NCBI GenBank assembly: GCA_954871525.1
Contig: OX940860.1
Coordinates: 26,320,001-26,384,000, forward strand
DNA: 64,000 nucleotides
DNA from: Parietaria judaica
Taxonomy: Eukaryota; Streptophyta; Magnoliopsida; Rosales; Urticaceae
Reading direction: 5' to 3'
A model generated the notes under the pieces. It was not told the DNA's origin. It searched no databases and saw nothing but the letters and a program-made list of their open reading frames with translations. Shown one piece after another: positions 10,472-22,465 of the stretch. Both the position numbers and the translations under genes were made by a program. Each line of letters begins with the position of its first letter. Within the stretch, counting starts at the first letter, position 1.

Positions 10472-12540
10472 TTTTTTCTATGATTTTGTCGTGTAATATC
10501 TGTTTATTCATGTTTATTCGAATTGTAAATGTATGTAAATTCGAATTTTACATGTAAGTTTATTGGTTTATTCCTGTAAATGTATGTTAATTGGTTTATT
10601 CGTATTTATTCGTGTAAATGTATGCTAATTCGAATTGTTAATTTGGTTAATATTTTTTAATTCAGATTATTTTAAATTATTAATATGGTTAATTCGAATT
10701 AATGTTTCTTAAGAAATTTGAATATTTATTTCAAAAAGTGGAAAACGTTTTTTTATATTTAAATTTGAAATTTATTTTTAAATTAGGAACTCAAATATTT
10801 GTTTCCTAATTTATTATTTTATTAATTTTTTAAAAAAATTAAAATAAATTCGTATTAATTATTAATTATTAAAAAAATTTATATATATTTGTTAATTCAA
10901 ATTTTAATATTAATTATTATTAATAATAAGGGTAGATAAGTCATTTTATATCAATTAATGTGGTTTATTGGCCAAAATAATCGTTGTTTGGTTAATTTTG
11001 TGCCATAGCCAATGGTTATGGCACAAAATTAACCAAACAACGATTATTTTGACAATTTTAAACGTTTAAAAAGACTAATTAGCTTAAGCTCACTTAATAT
11101 TATTGTACATCTTGTCTAAATAATTGAGAAGCTGCCACGTGTAGGACCAGACCCTCATGTTTTGGAGCATAGAAGAAATTAAATTTTCGCAATGAGCAAA
11201 ATAAATGTGAATATGTACGGCATATGGCAGACATAAAGTTTTGGGCTAAAATAAATGTCAGAAACGACAATACAGAGGACACGTGTCGCACGTGCAGGAA
11301 GCAGGAAGTAAAGAGAGAGAGAGACTCTTCTTCTTGATGTTTGTCCTTGTCACTTGAAGATGACTATTATTGTAGTGTTGTCGTATTTTATCCTATTTAT
11401 TAATATATTAATAATATATATTATGGCTTGAGCTTATATGGGCGAGGAATTTATGAGCCACACGTTTAACATATAATAAAGCCAACATAATATACGAATT
11501 TATGTCGCATATATAAGTGATAATTTTTATCAAGTGTAGCAATTCTATTTGATAAATTTCACAGTCAATACTTAAAACGTTTAACATATTACTATTATTC
11601 GGATTTCAAGGTTCAGATTATTTTTTCGTTTTACACATGATTGTAGAGAGTTACTATTTGGATCGTCCTAATCCTGTACGGTATGCCCTTTAAGTTTAAG
11701 CGGCATAACATTTTTTTTTTTCTGATTTTTTTATCGGTAGGTGGCATACCCGTTAAAAAGAGAGAGAGAGAGAAACGAGGTGAGTTTAGTGAGCTCCGTC
11801 GCTTCGGAGCGGGGTGAGGCGGGTCAAGCTTTTAAGTGGGATGGGACGTGTTCGGGGTGTGCCCATGAAAACGAAACTCAACCTGACTTTTTCAGGAAAA
11901 TTGAGGCGGGGCGAACCCACTATTTTATGGATCGAGACGGGTGGGCCTAGGCCGGCTCGGCCCATTTGAGATTTCTAGTTTAGACTGGTTTGTTTCATTA
12001 GTGATATATAATTAAGTTTTTAAAAGTATCAATGCACCTGTACAAGAGAAATATATTATTGATTTCTAAGACACGATATACCAATTTTTTCAAAGTGTTA
12101 AAAGCTATCAGATGAACAAAACACAACCTACTAAATCGACCAATAAATGACCTTGTTATTACTTGAAGAGTTCAATTAACAGCCTCTTCTAGTGTTGGTT
12201 CAACCTCTTTTCATCCCTAACATAGAAGCTTTCACCTCAAACCTTAATCCATCTTTCCAATTAAACAAAAAGTTTCACATGACTACACAAATATACGAGA
12301 CCTCGAATTTAAGAGCCTTAATTTCTTTGTAAATTATTTTATATTAAATTAAATATGAAAAAAATATATTTTCAAATACTTTAATATCTCAAAATTTTAC
12401 TTAGCCGAGGACCCTGACAAAATACGACCAACTCAGTGCAGTTCGGAAATTACAATAATCAAAGTTGTGGGTTTCGTGTATTCCAATAAACTAAAGTTCC
12501 AATTCCAGAATATTTGAAAAAAAAAAAAAAACTAATCCAA

Positions 12541-12576
<36 letters not shown>

Positions 12577-12809
12577 AGAGTTTAAATTCACTTCAAACAT
12601 ATATATAATTTTTTTTTTCATTTTTACTCTAAATTATACATATTTAACTCCTCTCAAATTATTTAGCACAACACACCACATAAATTTACAAACGGAATCT
12701 GCTTTTGCTTGCTCTATTCTCTTACCAATAATCAGCAAGTTAAAAATTAAGGATTTTCTAAACTTAATTTCCTTTTTGTTCCTTGTAGCATAATCAACAA
12801 TTAAAAAAA
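10472..12809. other. Intergenic, repeats but no gene
   Basis: Very AT-rich at 10480-10920. It then holds the hairpin described separately, an exon-poor 11100-12500 stretch, and a TA microsatellite at 12547-12574. The 11741-11960 part is GC-richer, reads as low-complexity frames and looks like a repeat fragment. No supported coding region. Confidence 0.5.
10968..11054. repeat. Near-perfect hairpin, arms about 39 nt, loop 3 nt
   Basis: The left arm (10972-11010, starting CCAAAATAATCGTTGTTTGG) is followed by a loop AAT and a right arm (11014-11051) that is its reverse complement with one or two mismatches. Such a short loop and near identity suggest a young inverted duplication or the collapsed remains of a MITE. 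A transcript would fold into a small-RNA-like hairpin, but no expression evidence is available. Confidence 0.8.
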
Positions 12810-13296
12810 GGGATAATTACGGCAAATATACCCAACCTTTGGTCAAACTTCCTCCCGTGTACCCAACCTTTAAAATAGGCGGCAAAAGTACCCAACCAGT
12901 GTTGACTGTGTCTTTGGCTAAAAAACGTTAACTTTTGCCGTTAGCATAGTACACGTGTCCGTTGCAATGACATATTTTTTCAATGTTGTTTAATATGTAT
13001 GAAATTTGATTAGTTCATGTGTGTTTTGGTAGATTATTTGCTGATTAATTTGTTGATTAATCTGATAGATAGATTAATTCAGTTAGTTTAACCATTAATT
13101 CAGTTAAAAATTATAGAAATAAATTTCGGGTGGCTTATGTGGCATGTACACGTGTACTATGCTAACGGCAAAAGTTAACATTTTTTAGCCAAAGTCACAG
13201 TCAACGCTGGTTGGGTACTTTTGCCGCCAATTTTAAAGGTTGGGTACACGGGAGGAAGTTTGACCAAAGGTTGGGTATATTTGCCGTAATTTTCCC
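12810..13296. mobile_element. Foldback element, copy 3, with 9-bp TSD
   Basis: The ends are GGGATAATTACGGCAAAT and ATTTGCCGTAATTTTCCC. The arms extend about 150 bp, including a shared segment around ACACGTGT and TTAACTTTTGCCGTTAGC. The flanks are a perfect 9-bp duplication TTAAAAAAA (12801-12809 and 13297-13305). No transposase. It ends only about 280 bp before the ABCG start codon, so it is part of that gene's proximal promoter region. Confidence 0.85.
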
Positions 13297-13304
13297 TTAA
13301 AAAA

Positions 13305-13320
13305 ATATATATAGCAATAG
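13305..13320 (+). promoter_or_regulatory. Possible TATA box for the ABCG gene
   Basis: A TATATATAGCAA string lies 255-270 bp upstream of the ABCG start codon and directly abuts the right target-site duplication of the foldback element. TA-rich strings are common in this window, so this is only a candidate. Confidence 0.25.
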
Positions 13321-13574
13321 TTTTTATATCATTTTTTAGTGTATGGTCATAAATAGAAATTAAATATAGAAAGCTCGCATGCCCTTTTAGTCAAACTTGT
13401 AAAATGAGATGACCAAACAAAACCAACCAAATTACAACCTATAAACGAAACGAAGCTCTCAACATTCTTCTTGATTTGGTGTACCATACTCATCTTCACT
13501 ACACAATCACCACTATATTCATGCATCAAAAACCCTAATATTCATCTCATTAATCTAATTATTAAAAAAAAAAC

Positions 13575-15553
13575 ATGACAATTTGCTTCCATGCACCACA
13601 AACCAACGAAGAAGATTCACCCATTTGCTTCTCATCAACCTCAGACTCCATCGAAGAATCCTCAACCAGCCATTCTTCTCTAAACGACAACTCTCCACAG
13701 CGAAAAACGACACACAAACTCTCTGTCAAAAACCTATCCCACACAAACCATGCAAACGTTAACTCAACGTGCTTCTCCTTCCTTCGCAGGCCAAAGCCCG
13801 TTCGCACGCTCGATTCCGTCTCGTTCACAGCTCGGAGCTCTGAGATTCTCGCTATTGTCGGTCCCAGCGGGGCTGGAAAATCGACGCTCCTCAGCGTGAT
13901 TGCCGGGAGAGCGTCTAACGGTTTGAAATTCGACCCGGACACGATATCAGTCAATGATCGCGTTGTGACCGAGCCTTCGCAGCTGAGGAAGCTCTGCGGG
14001 TTTGTCCCTCAAGAGGATGCGCTCCTCCCTCTTCTGACGGTGAGAGAAACGCTTGCCTTTGCCGCAGAATGCAGGCTTCGAGGAGCGAGCCGCGAGGAGA
14101 GGGAAGCGAGGGTTGAGAGGCTGATGAGCGAGCTGGGGCTTCTCGGTGTGGGTGACACATTCGTTGGCGACGGGGAGAGCCGAGGGATCTCCGGCGGAGA
14201 GCGGAAGAGGGTCTCCATCGGAGTTGAGATGATAAACGATCCGGGCATTTTGCTTCTCGATGAGCCCACGTCGGGCCTCGACAGCTCATCTGCTTTGCAG
14301 GTAATCCTATAAATTTTGTCCGTTGGAAGTTCCGGAATTCCGAAAGATTTTTTATACTAACAGAGCAACACTTACAGGTGGTTGAGCTTCTATCAATGGC
14401 TGCCAGAGAAAAGCAAAGAACCGTAGTTCTCTCCATCCACCAGCCCAGCTACAGAATCCTTCAGTACATCTCAACCTTCCTGATCCTCTCCCACGGCCGC
14501 GTCGTCCACAACGGAACGCTCCAATCCCTCGAAGTCACAATTGCCCGAGCCGGAGCTCCGATCCCGGCTCAGCTCAACCCGCTTGAGTTCGCCATGGAAA
14601 TCATCCACACCCTCGAAGATCACTACACGGAGCCTCTCCCAGACCCTCAATGGCCACACCAAGAAGAACAATCCGAGTCCGTCAACGATGTTCCGGAACC
14701 GAGCATCGAGTTCTGTTCCTCAAACGTGTCGGAGATCGTGTTCCTCTGCTCCAGATTCTGGAAGATCATCTTCAGGACGAAGCAGCTCTTTCTCGCGAGG
14801 ACGATGCAGGCTATTGTTGGCGGGTTTGGGCTTGGGAGCGTGTACGTGAAAGTCGGGAAAGACGAGGCCGGGATCGCCGAGCGCCTAGGCCTCTTTGCCT
14901 TCAGCCTCAGCTTCCTCTTGTCGTCCACCGTCGAGGCGCTCCCGATTTTCCTCCAAGAGCGGAAAGTCCTCATGAAGGAAGCTTCTAGAGGCGCTTACCG
15001 GGTCTCGTCCTACGTGATCGCCAACGCGATCGTCTTCTCGCCATTTCTGCTCGTTGTTGCTGTGCTTTTTGCGATTCCCGTTTATTGGATCGTCGGGTTA
15101 AACCCTAGCTTGAGCGCGTTCGCATTATTCGTGTTCTTCGTGTGGCAGATCATACTCATGGCAAGCTCCCTCGTGCTGTTCCTGAGTGCCGTGTCGCCGG
15201 ATTTCGTGTCCGGGAACTCACTCATTTGCACGGTGCTTGGCGCGTTTTTTCTCTTCTCCGGGTACTTTATCCCGAAGGAGCGGATTCCGAAGTACTGGCT
15301 GTTCATGTACTACGTGTCGCTTTATCGGTATCCGCTCGATTCGCTTTTGACAAACGAGTATTTGGGGAGAGACGATTGCTTCGCCAGCGTAGGCGAGGAG
15401 TGCTTGCTTACAGGTGACGGCGTGTTGAAAAACCGGGGGTTGGACGGGGATCCGAGGTGGGTCAATGTCGGAATCATGTTCGGGTTTTTCGTGCTCTACC
15501 GGGTTTTGTGTTGGATGGTTCTCTCTCGGAGGGTTTCAAGAACCACTATGTGA
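13575..15553 (+). CDS. ABC transporter G family half-transporter
   Basis: Two exons, 13575-14300 and 14378-15553, are joined in phase 0 across a 77-nt GT-AG intron to give 633 residues. The nucleotide-binding domain comes first: Walker A GPSGAGKST (96-104), Q-loop VPQED (Q146), signature ISGGE (205-209), Walker B ILLLDE (225-230), switch histidine in SIHQPS (H263). About six membrane segments follow, near 363-380, 402-424, 453-475, 478-503, 512-530 and 605-630. This NBD-first, single-TMD layout defines the WBC/ABCG half-size class, which dimerises in membranes to export lipids, cutin/suberin precursors or hormones. Wording such as STVEALPIFLQER is closest, from family knowledge, to the ABCG5/ABCG10 group. 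An in-frame TAA at 13563 confirms the first ATG. A Ser-rich N-terminus (20-40) may be phosphorylated. Substrate cannot be told from sequence. Confidence 0.93.
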
Positions 15554-15605
15554 TATCCGCCTCCGGTATTTGAATTAGTATTCTTATTAAAATATAACAC
15601 TACAC

Positions 15606-15744
15606 ATGTCGTTTTTTCTAACATGTCGTTGATAATATGTCGTTTGTTCTTTGAAGACATCGGAGTATTGTCGTGTCTTATCAATGTTTGCTTAGTAACA
15701 CTATTGATCATGATCTTGACATGTCGTTTCGAGAACATGTCGTT
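15606..15744 (+). repeat. Five ATGTCGTT motifs downstream of ABCG
   Basis: The octamer ATGTCGTT occurs at 15606, 15623, 15637, 15721 and 15737, mostly within ACATGTCGTT, in what is probably the 3' UTR or terminator region of the ABCG gene. The even wording suggests decayed local duplication. A regulatory role is possible but untested. Confidence 0.6.
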
Positions 15745-15856
15745 TAGCTTGTAGATTTATTTGTTTCTAACTCAACATGTTCTTTAGATACTTTATTGTC
15801 GAGAATATAATGATAATAATGTTGGAGACAAATAAAATGAGAGAGAGTTAATAATA

Positions 15857-16228
15857 GAGATAATTACCGCGAAAATATCTAAAGTAATACATGTGCTATT
15901 ATAAAACTTTCAATTGAATTGAATGAATACAATACTATAAATTTTGCACATCAGATTGGTTTTGTCTCATGTGTCTCCAAAACGTAGAATTATGTTCACG
16001 CGTATGTCTCAATTTAGCATAGCAATTCTTAAAACGTATAAAATTTGAATTTGAATTTGAGTTCTACACATGTAAAAAAATCTCTATTTTAATAGAGACA
16101 CATATGACTCAATTAACTAAAAACATAAAATTCACGACTTTGTGTATAATTGTAGAGTTAAAAGTTTAAGAACGTGTCACACTATATTAAATAACTTCAT
16201 CTTCGACTATATTTACCGCAATTATTCC
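15857..16228. mobile_element. Foldback element, copy 4 (diverged)
   Basis: Left end GAGATAATTACCGCGAAAA and right end (reverse strand) GGAATAATTGCGGTAAAT belong to the foldback terminal family. Flanking 9-mers TTAATAATA and TTAAAATAA agree only partly, so the duplication has decayed. It lies about 300 bp past the ABCG stop codon, so that gene has foldback elements on both sides. Confidence 0.55.
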
Positions 16229-17739
16229 TTAAAATAAACCGAACGCACCGAACTTACTACTTCCCAAAATCTAAAATTTTATTCAAACTCGAACAGTCTA
16301 TTTCTTTCAATTTTAAGCATCAAGGATTGGTGAAATTAATGATTAGTCTTTAATCGAAAGTGAAAACAGTTTGGGCATCTTTATGATCTCCTTTTGACAT
16401 TTGAGATACTTAATCCTATGATGAAGGCACTTACTTTATTTATTTATTTATTTACTTTCACCTACTTTAAAACTTAATGTTACACACAAGACACGACTAA
16501 TTATAAATATATCTTGTCGGTGAAGCATTTAACCTTCGAATAAGACTGTGGCGTTTAGCGGATCCAATTAAAATAAAATAGAGTTATTGGTATTAATACC
16601 CCTAAACTTTGTTTGTTGCCTCATTTTGCTTCATGACTTTTAATTTATGATAGAAATACCCTTTGATTTTTAACATAAAGTAGTGCGTTGTTTTCCTTAC
16701 GTTAAAAATGAAAGAAAATGATAATAGATGTGCAACACAAAACTTTTTTACGGTGTTAGATCGTGAAAAATGGATCGACAACTAAAGAAGTCCGATGTTC
16801 GATCCTACTTGACCGTTTGAATCGAGGTCGGGTCGGCTTCCTGAGACGGGGTTGGTATTCTCTATACAAAAAAAAAAAAAAAAATAACCCACGCCATATT
16901 TTCTTATACGTCCCTTTCGTGCCCCTTATTTGTTTTTATGTGCAATTGTCATCTTTAAGGTAGAATTTAAATCAATTTTTGACACGTTTTGACTTTATAC
17001 TGAAAAATAAAACATTAAATAGAGGCACCACTTCGTACTTCTTGAACTAACCTATCATCCTTAAAAGCATTTATTGGTCACAGTACTCACATATCAAAAT
17101 ATTTTATCCATATCTTCTCTTTTAATACTCATTTTCTCTGTCACACTTCATTTAAAAAAGCCATTAAATCCATTGGGATTATCTGTTGAGTCAGTGTTGA
17201 CACATTAAAATCCACTAACAGACATTAAACTATAATAATCAACTCACACTGAACAATCAAAATATTAATTGTGCACACTTTTTGACCCCTCAGCTCAATC
17301 TATTCTATAATGCATGTTTTTGTTTTTCCAAATCTTGACATATATATATTTTTTATTTTTGATCTAAAATTATTCTAATTCTTAATTTACACAATTACCC
17401 GAAAAATATCACCTTTAACCGTTACCGCGGTACAAGAACTTGCTGAGTGACCAAAAACCGGTTGTTCCGATCACTAGTTTACCTTTTTCTATATATATAT
17501 AAATTTGAACCGAACCCGTTTCGGCAAGTACCTGACGAGTAACCGAACGGCCCCGCCACAAGTCGCCAGCCCCGTGCATTTTTTTATGTGATTTTTCGGT
17601 GCAATAGCCAGATTTTGTAGTTTTTCCAATGATATATAGTTTTCATTTTATTTTTAAATATAAATATAATATTGATTTTTTTGTCTTGTTTACAATTACA
17701 TATGAATTACCTTTTCAAAGCTCCGTGTTTTCCTTCCTG
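16229..17739. other. Intergenic between ABCG and HPAT genes
   Basis: AT-rich with TTTA repeats at 16436-16455 and an A-run at 16869-16883. A phrase TTAATACCCCTAAACTTT (16592) resembles the start of another repeat family, but no partner end was found. The segment 16740-16860 is GC-richer and reads like a transposon remnant. No gene. Confidence 0.45.
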
Positions 17740-18315
17740 ACTCCAAGCAAAGCATTCTCTCTTTCTCTCTGCTATCAAAACTCTCTCATCAACTTCTTTA
17801 CAGGTTCCGTTTCTTCTCAGTTTGTTCTGTTCTATATATATACATATATATATATGTGTGTGTGTGTATATGATAATGCAATAACTGTATGCAACTGCGA
17901 TACACTGCATTGCAGTTTCGCTTGATCTCTCTGTTTCTGTAATCGAGTTCTTCGAACTCGATTTTGTTACGATTTTTCAAGCAGCTTTGTCAGATCTGAT
18001 CGTGGAAATTCCTTCAGTTCCTGGAAAAATTCTTATTAGTGCGTCATCGTAAATCGATTTCTTTAGATTTTTTGCCATCATTTTAATGGCGTTTTATTTG
18101 ATTGATACGAATGTAATTGTAATTTGATCAAAGCTGGCTCTTTTTTTGATATCTGGTTACTGCAATGCAGGTAGATTCATGCGTTTTCACGAAGGTTTGA
18201 GAAGAGTACTAATTGTGTTGGGAATTTCTCAGTTTGGAAAGGTTCAATTAGGTTGAGTTTGGATTGATTTAGGAATGGTTTCGGGTTGATTGTTCTTCGT
18301 TGAGACGATAAGAAG
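17740..18315 (+). promoter_or_regulatory. Putative promoter and 5' UTR of the HPAT gene
   Basis: A pyrimidine-rich leader (CTCTCTTTCTCTCTG at 17756-17770) is followed by a possible 5' UTR intron that could end at the GCAATGCAG acceptor near 18161-18170. The leader then runs open to the ATG at 18316. TA-rich strings at 17833-17855 and a GT repeat (17856-17867) lie inside. Exact start and splice sites are inferred. Confidence 0.4.
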
Positions 18316-21300
18316 ATGATCGGGAGAAAAAACATGGGGCGCGCGTCGCCGATGCTTCTGCTTCTACTGGCTCTCGGATTCTTCTTCGCCACATATAACC
18401 TGGTAACCATGATAATGCACGGGAAGGGTGCGAGCTCGGTGAATTTGGCTTCCGAAGGGTCGAATAATTTGGACCCGTTTGTTCGGTTGGCTGAGGAAAC
18501 GGGGCGATCCGAGGGTTCTAATGCTAAGTTTCATGTGGCGTTAACCGCGACGGACGCTCCTTATAGCCAGTGGCAGTGCCGGGTTATGTACTATTGGTAT
18601 AAGAAGATGAAGGATGCACCCGGATCGGACATGGGGAAGTTCACTCGGGTTTTGCATTCGGGCTCTTCGGATGATTTGATGGAGGAGATTCCAACCTTCG
18701 TTGTTTCGCCGCTTCCTCAGGGCTTGGATCGGGTAAGAATTTATCGTAGTTCTCTCAACATTTTCATTAAATGATATGATTCTTGGTGTTACAATGCTTG
18801 TTAATTTACTGTGGTTTAAGCATTTTGGTCTGGTGTAGTTTGCCGTATACGATTAAAATGCTGAAATTTTATTTTTATAGTTTTCTCAACTTTTCATTAG
18901 ATGAACTTTCTGATAATTGTTAAATTAATTTGGTTAAAACATTTCAATGCAGTTCAAAATTGCGTTTAATGTATAGTGTGAACGATTTAAATCGACTAAT
19001 TAATTAAAAAATCTTCGTTTAATACTGGTTCACATTGCGGTCTTCTTTGCTGTATTAGCACATTCATAATCTTCTTATCATATTTTGCTTCTTATGATAA
19101 TTAATTTCTTCGAATCTTATTGTTACCGGAACCAGGGTTATGTTGTCCTGAACAGACCGTGGGCGTTTGTGCAATGGCTGGAGAAAGCAACAATCGAAGA
19201 AGAGTCGGTTTTCTAAAATACATGTTCAAATAATTTTCTTTTCCTTTTACACCTTGGTCAAATCTGATCTTTGGTATTTGGATCTGTTTGTTCATGTTGC
19301 AGGTACATTCTAATGGCGGAACCCGACCATATATTTGTAAATCCTCTGCCCAACTTGGCCAAAGGAAATCATCCGGCGGCGTTTCCGTTTTTTTACATTA
19401 AGCCTGTGGAGAATGAAGATATTATCAGAAAATTTTATCCAGCAGAGAAAGGTCCAGTAAATAATGTTGATCCCATAGGCAATTCTCCTGTTATTATTAA
19501 AAAGGTATTAATAATTCCCTCTCAATTCTACTTTATGATATGTTACGAAACAACGTTATACAAATTGGCGCTTTTGGTAATGCTTTTTGAAGGAATCTAA
19601 TAGCTAAGGGTGAAATTAGAGATTTGCTAATTTTCCCTCCCAGTCCGGTTTTTTGGGAATTCAGAAACTCCTCCGACACCGGGACCAGTAAAAAAAACTG
19701 TATTTTACTGGTTTAAATTGGAAACTGGATCAGTAAAAAGTCCGGTTTTTCAACTGGGATTTACTGGTTTAAACCAGGTTGTTAATTGTTTTTTTCATGA
19801 AAAAAAAATGTTGGTATAGTGAATATAATTTATATTTGAAAACAAAAAACCTCCCAATTTGTGTAAACTGATCCCGGTCCTGGATCTCATAACCGGAACT
19901 AAGAAATACCCGTAACCGGTTTCGAAGTTGGTACCAGTTACCGATAAAACACCTTCACCCTTTAAAACCATCTTAAATAATCAAATATATTAGAGGACAT
20001 AGCATACCATTAAAGATTAGGATTGCAGAAAATAAAATCTAGAGGCTTGATCCGGAAATATCTGCCTCGTATATTCGATATTTCTCGGAAATGTATAGTA
20101 ACAAAGTCTTGTTTACAGTCATTGTTGGAGGATATAGCTCCCACATGGGTGAATGTTTCTTTGAGAATGAAAGATGATCCACAGACTGATGAAGCTTTTG
20201 GATGGGTTCTTGAGATGTAAGTTTCTCTATACTTCAGTTGGCAGTAATGCCCCTCTCAACTTTGCATGTTGGTGCAGTTTGCCCCTGAAATTTTAAGTTT
20301 TGGCAGTAAGGACAGTATGTTAAGTTATGTGCAATATGACGAGATATGTTAAGTTATGCGCAATACAAGGTATTTCTCTCTATTAATGACGGAACAAGAT
20401 CAATATTCTAGATTAAGGACTATTATGAACAATCAATGAGTGAATTATTCAAGAATTCCTAAGAGGGAAATAAAGACGGGAGAAAAAGAATAAAATTGAT
20501 GAAACTATCCCTCAAACAAGTCACCTTTTGCGAATAAGTTCCACCATGGGAATTACCGTGCTATTTTTAAAAGTGTAGGGTGCATTATTGTCGAAAACTA
20601 AAATTCAAGGAAAATATTGTACCAATATTTAGATCTTATGGAATTTCTCATTTACTCTCTCAACCAGTTGTAATCTATATAAATAGACTAATGTGCATTA
20701 TGAAATACACATGAAAATTATTCTGTCCTCCAATTTTACTAGATTCTGTGCTTCTGACATTGTATTTCATATTTGTATAAATCTCTCTTGAATAAAGGTA
20801 TGCATATGCGGTTGCGTCGGCCTTACACGGCGTCCGCCACATTCTTCGCAAAGACTTCATGCTTCAGGTTTGATAATACATTTTTTCCCTGGTAAATTTT
20901 TGCTATTTTTCATTTTTATGTCACAAATTAATATACACCACTCGAAATATATACAGCCTCCATGGGACACGGACGTCGGAAGCAAGTTCATCATCCATTA
21001 TACTTACGGGTGTGACTATAATTTAAAGGGAGAATTGACTTATGGAAAAATCGGAGAATGGCGTTTCGACAAGAGATCATATTTGAGTGGTCCACCGCCG
21101 AAAAACCTTTCACTTCCGCCCCCTGGAGTTCCTGAAAGTGTGGTATGTTGTCTCGAATTCCATCTCTTAAGAACTTATTAAATTTTTCCAGTGAGCTGAA
21201 TTCTAACTAGTCTCGTGGCTCACCTTCAAATTTATTTATGCAATTCTCGTTTAAGGCGGAAGAATTATCAGACAGCAAAAAATGAATTATTACATGTATC

Positions 21301-21963
21301 GAATCCCACGGTTAGATAAAAGGGTACATGGTAATGGTCGTAAAAGCCTATTTAATGACGAGATTCCAAACCCGGGACCGTAATGCATGTCGTCTGGTAA
21401 ATTAGAATGCATGAAAGATAATAAAAGAGAGACAATAATATAACACTGCTTTAGTTCCTCTAATTTAGAGCACAAAATTACAAGCTAATAACTCTGCTCT
21501 GATTATCTTCGATGGTTTTGTAACTAATATTTTATATAAAAATTTAGAAACAAAATTAATAGAATATATATATATATAAAAAAAAAAAAAAAAAGATCCC
21601 GAAACGAAACACCCACAGTCAAAGCCAATTGGGATTTTCGAAGGTGATAAATCTCGGGAATTTATTTGAAATCAAGCGAAAACAGTGTCTTTCCTTCGAG
21701 AGCAAGGCACAAGCTCTCCAATGAGGGTCAAAACGACAAAATCAACGTGGGTGCCTTTAATAGGTTTATAAGACATAAGTAGGCTTATTTCTTAAAAAAC
21801 CTAAATACCCTTTACGAAGATAAATATAAAAGTACATAAAATAACGCGTTAATTTTCCTCTTTGTTGCAGGTCAGGCTTGTGAAAATGGTGAATGAGGCG
21901 AGCAATAATATACCCGGTTGGGACAACTTAAGCGAGAAAACGGAAATGTATATCAGTTCCTAG
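18316..21963 (+). CDS. Hydroxyproline O-arabinosyltransferase (HPAT3-like)
   Basis: Seven coding exons, all with GT-AG junctions: 18316-18732, 19136-19203, 19303-19504, 20119-20216, 20798-20867, 20957-21142, 21871-21963. They join in frame to 377 residues, close to the usual 360-370. The start MIGRKNMGRASP is followed by a signal anchor (about 11-30), giving type II topology with a luminal Golgi catalytic domain. Recognisable family segments are FHVALTATDAPYSQWQCR, RPWAFVQWLE, MAEPDHIFVNPLPN, GNSPVIIKK, FGWVLEMYAYA, HGVRHILRKDF and HYTYGCDYNLKGELTYGKIG. The acidic AEPDH probably binds the nucleotide-sugar metal. HPATs (CAZy GT95) add the first L-arabinose to hydroxyproline in extensins and CLE peptides. 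The stop comes after a short polar tail. It converges with the NPC gene 503 bp away. Confidence 0.95.
19606..19962. mobile_element. hAT-like insertion in HPAT intron
   Basis: AAGGGTGAA at the left and TTCACCCTT at the right form short terminal inverted repeats, reminiscent of hAT ends. The interior is rich in CCGGTT and ACTGG words. The 8-bp flanks, TAATAGCT and TAAAACCA, match at five of eight positions, so the boundary is tentative. It sits entirely inside the 19505-20118 intron and does not touch splice sites. Confidence 0.4.
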
Positions 21964-22465
21964 ATTCTTTCCTTTACTATTTATTCTTCACCGATCCCTC
22001 CCGGAAAGTCGATTGACAGACACGGCATGAAAAGGAGAAAGATATTCCGACGAATAATGGACGACTCGGAAGAAGTCTTTTGATGTTCAGTATTCAACGT
22101 ACAACGGCGAAGAGGGAAGAATTCTTTTGTACATCTGATTTTTTTGCTCTTTCTTTTTCGTCTGTGTCTTTGCTAGTCAACTTTTTGCTATACGAAAGTC
22201 TTAGAAGTAAGTTTTCTTGAATTCATATTTTACAAGCTTGAGCAAGAAATGACACTTACTCTTAACATCAAGAACAATGTAAGCCAAGCATTGACTAAAC
22301 TAACAAACTAACTTTTAAATTTGTGAAATATATACGTATAGTGATTAATTTATATATATTTATATATTATAAGTATTTACTCTTCTTCATCTTTTAACAA
22401 GTTTTGGTCAGTACTGTTTCACAATCACACACTTTCTCACACCTTAGATAATAGGATATGTCTAG

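Noticed and set aside
13951..15306. Several long minus-strand frames opposite the ABCG gene
   Set aside because: Shadows of a GC-rich coding sequence on the other strand, with no domain of their own.
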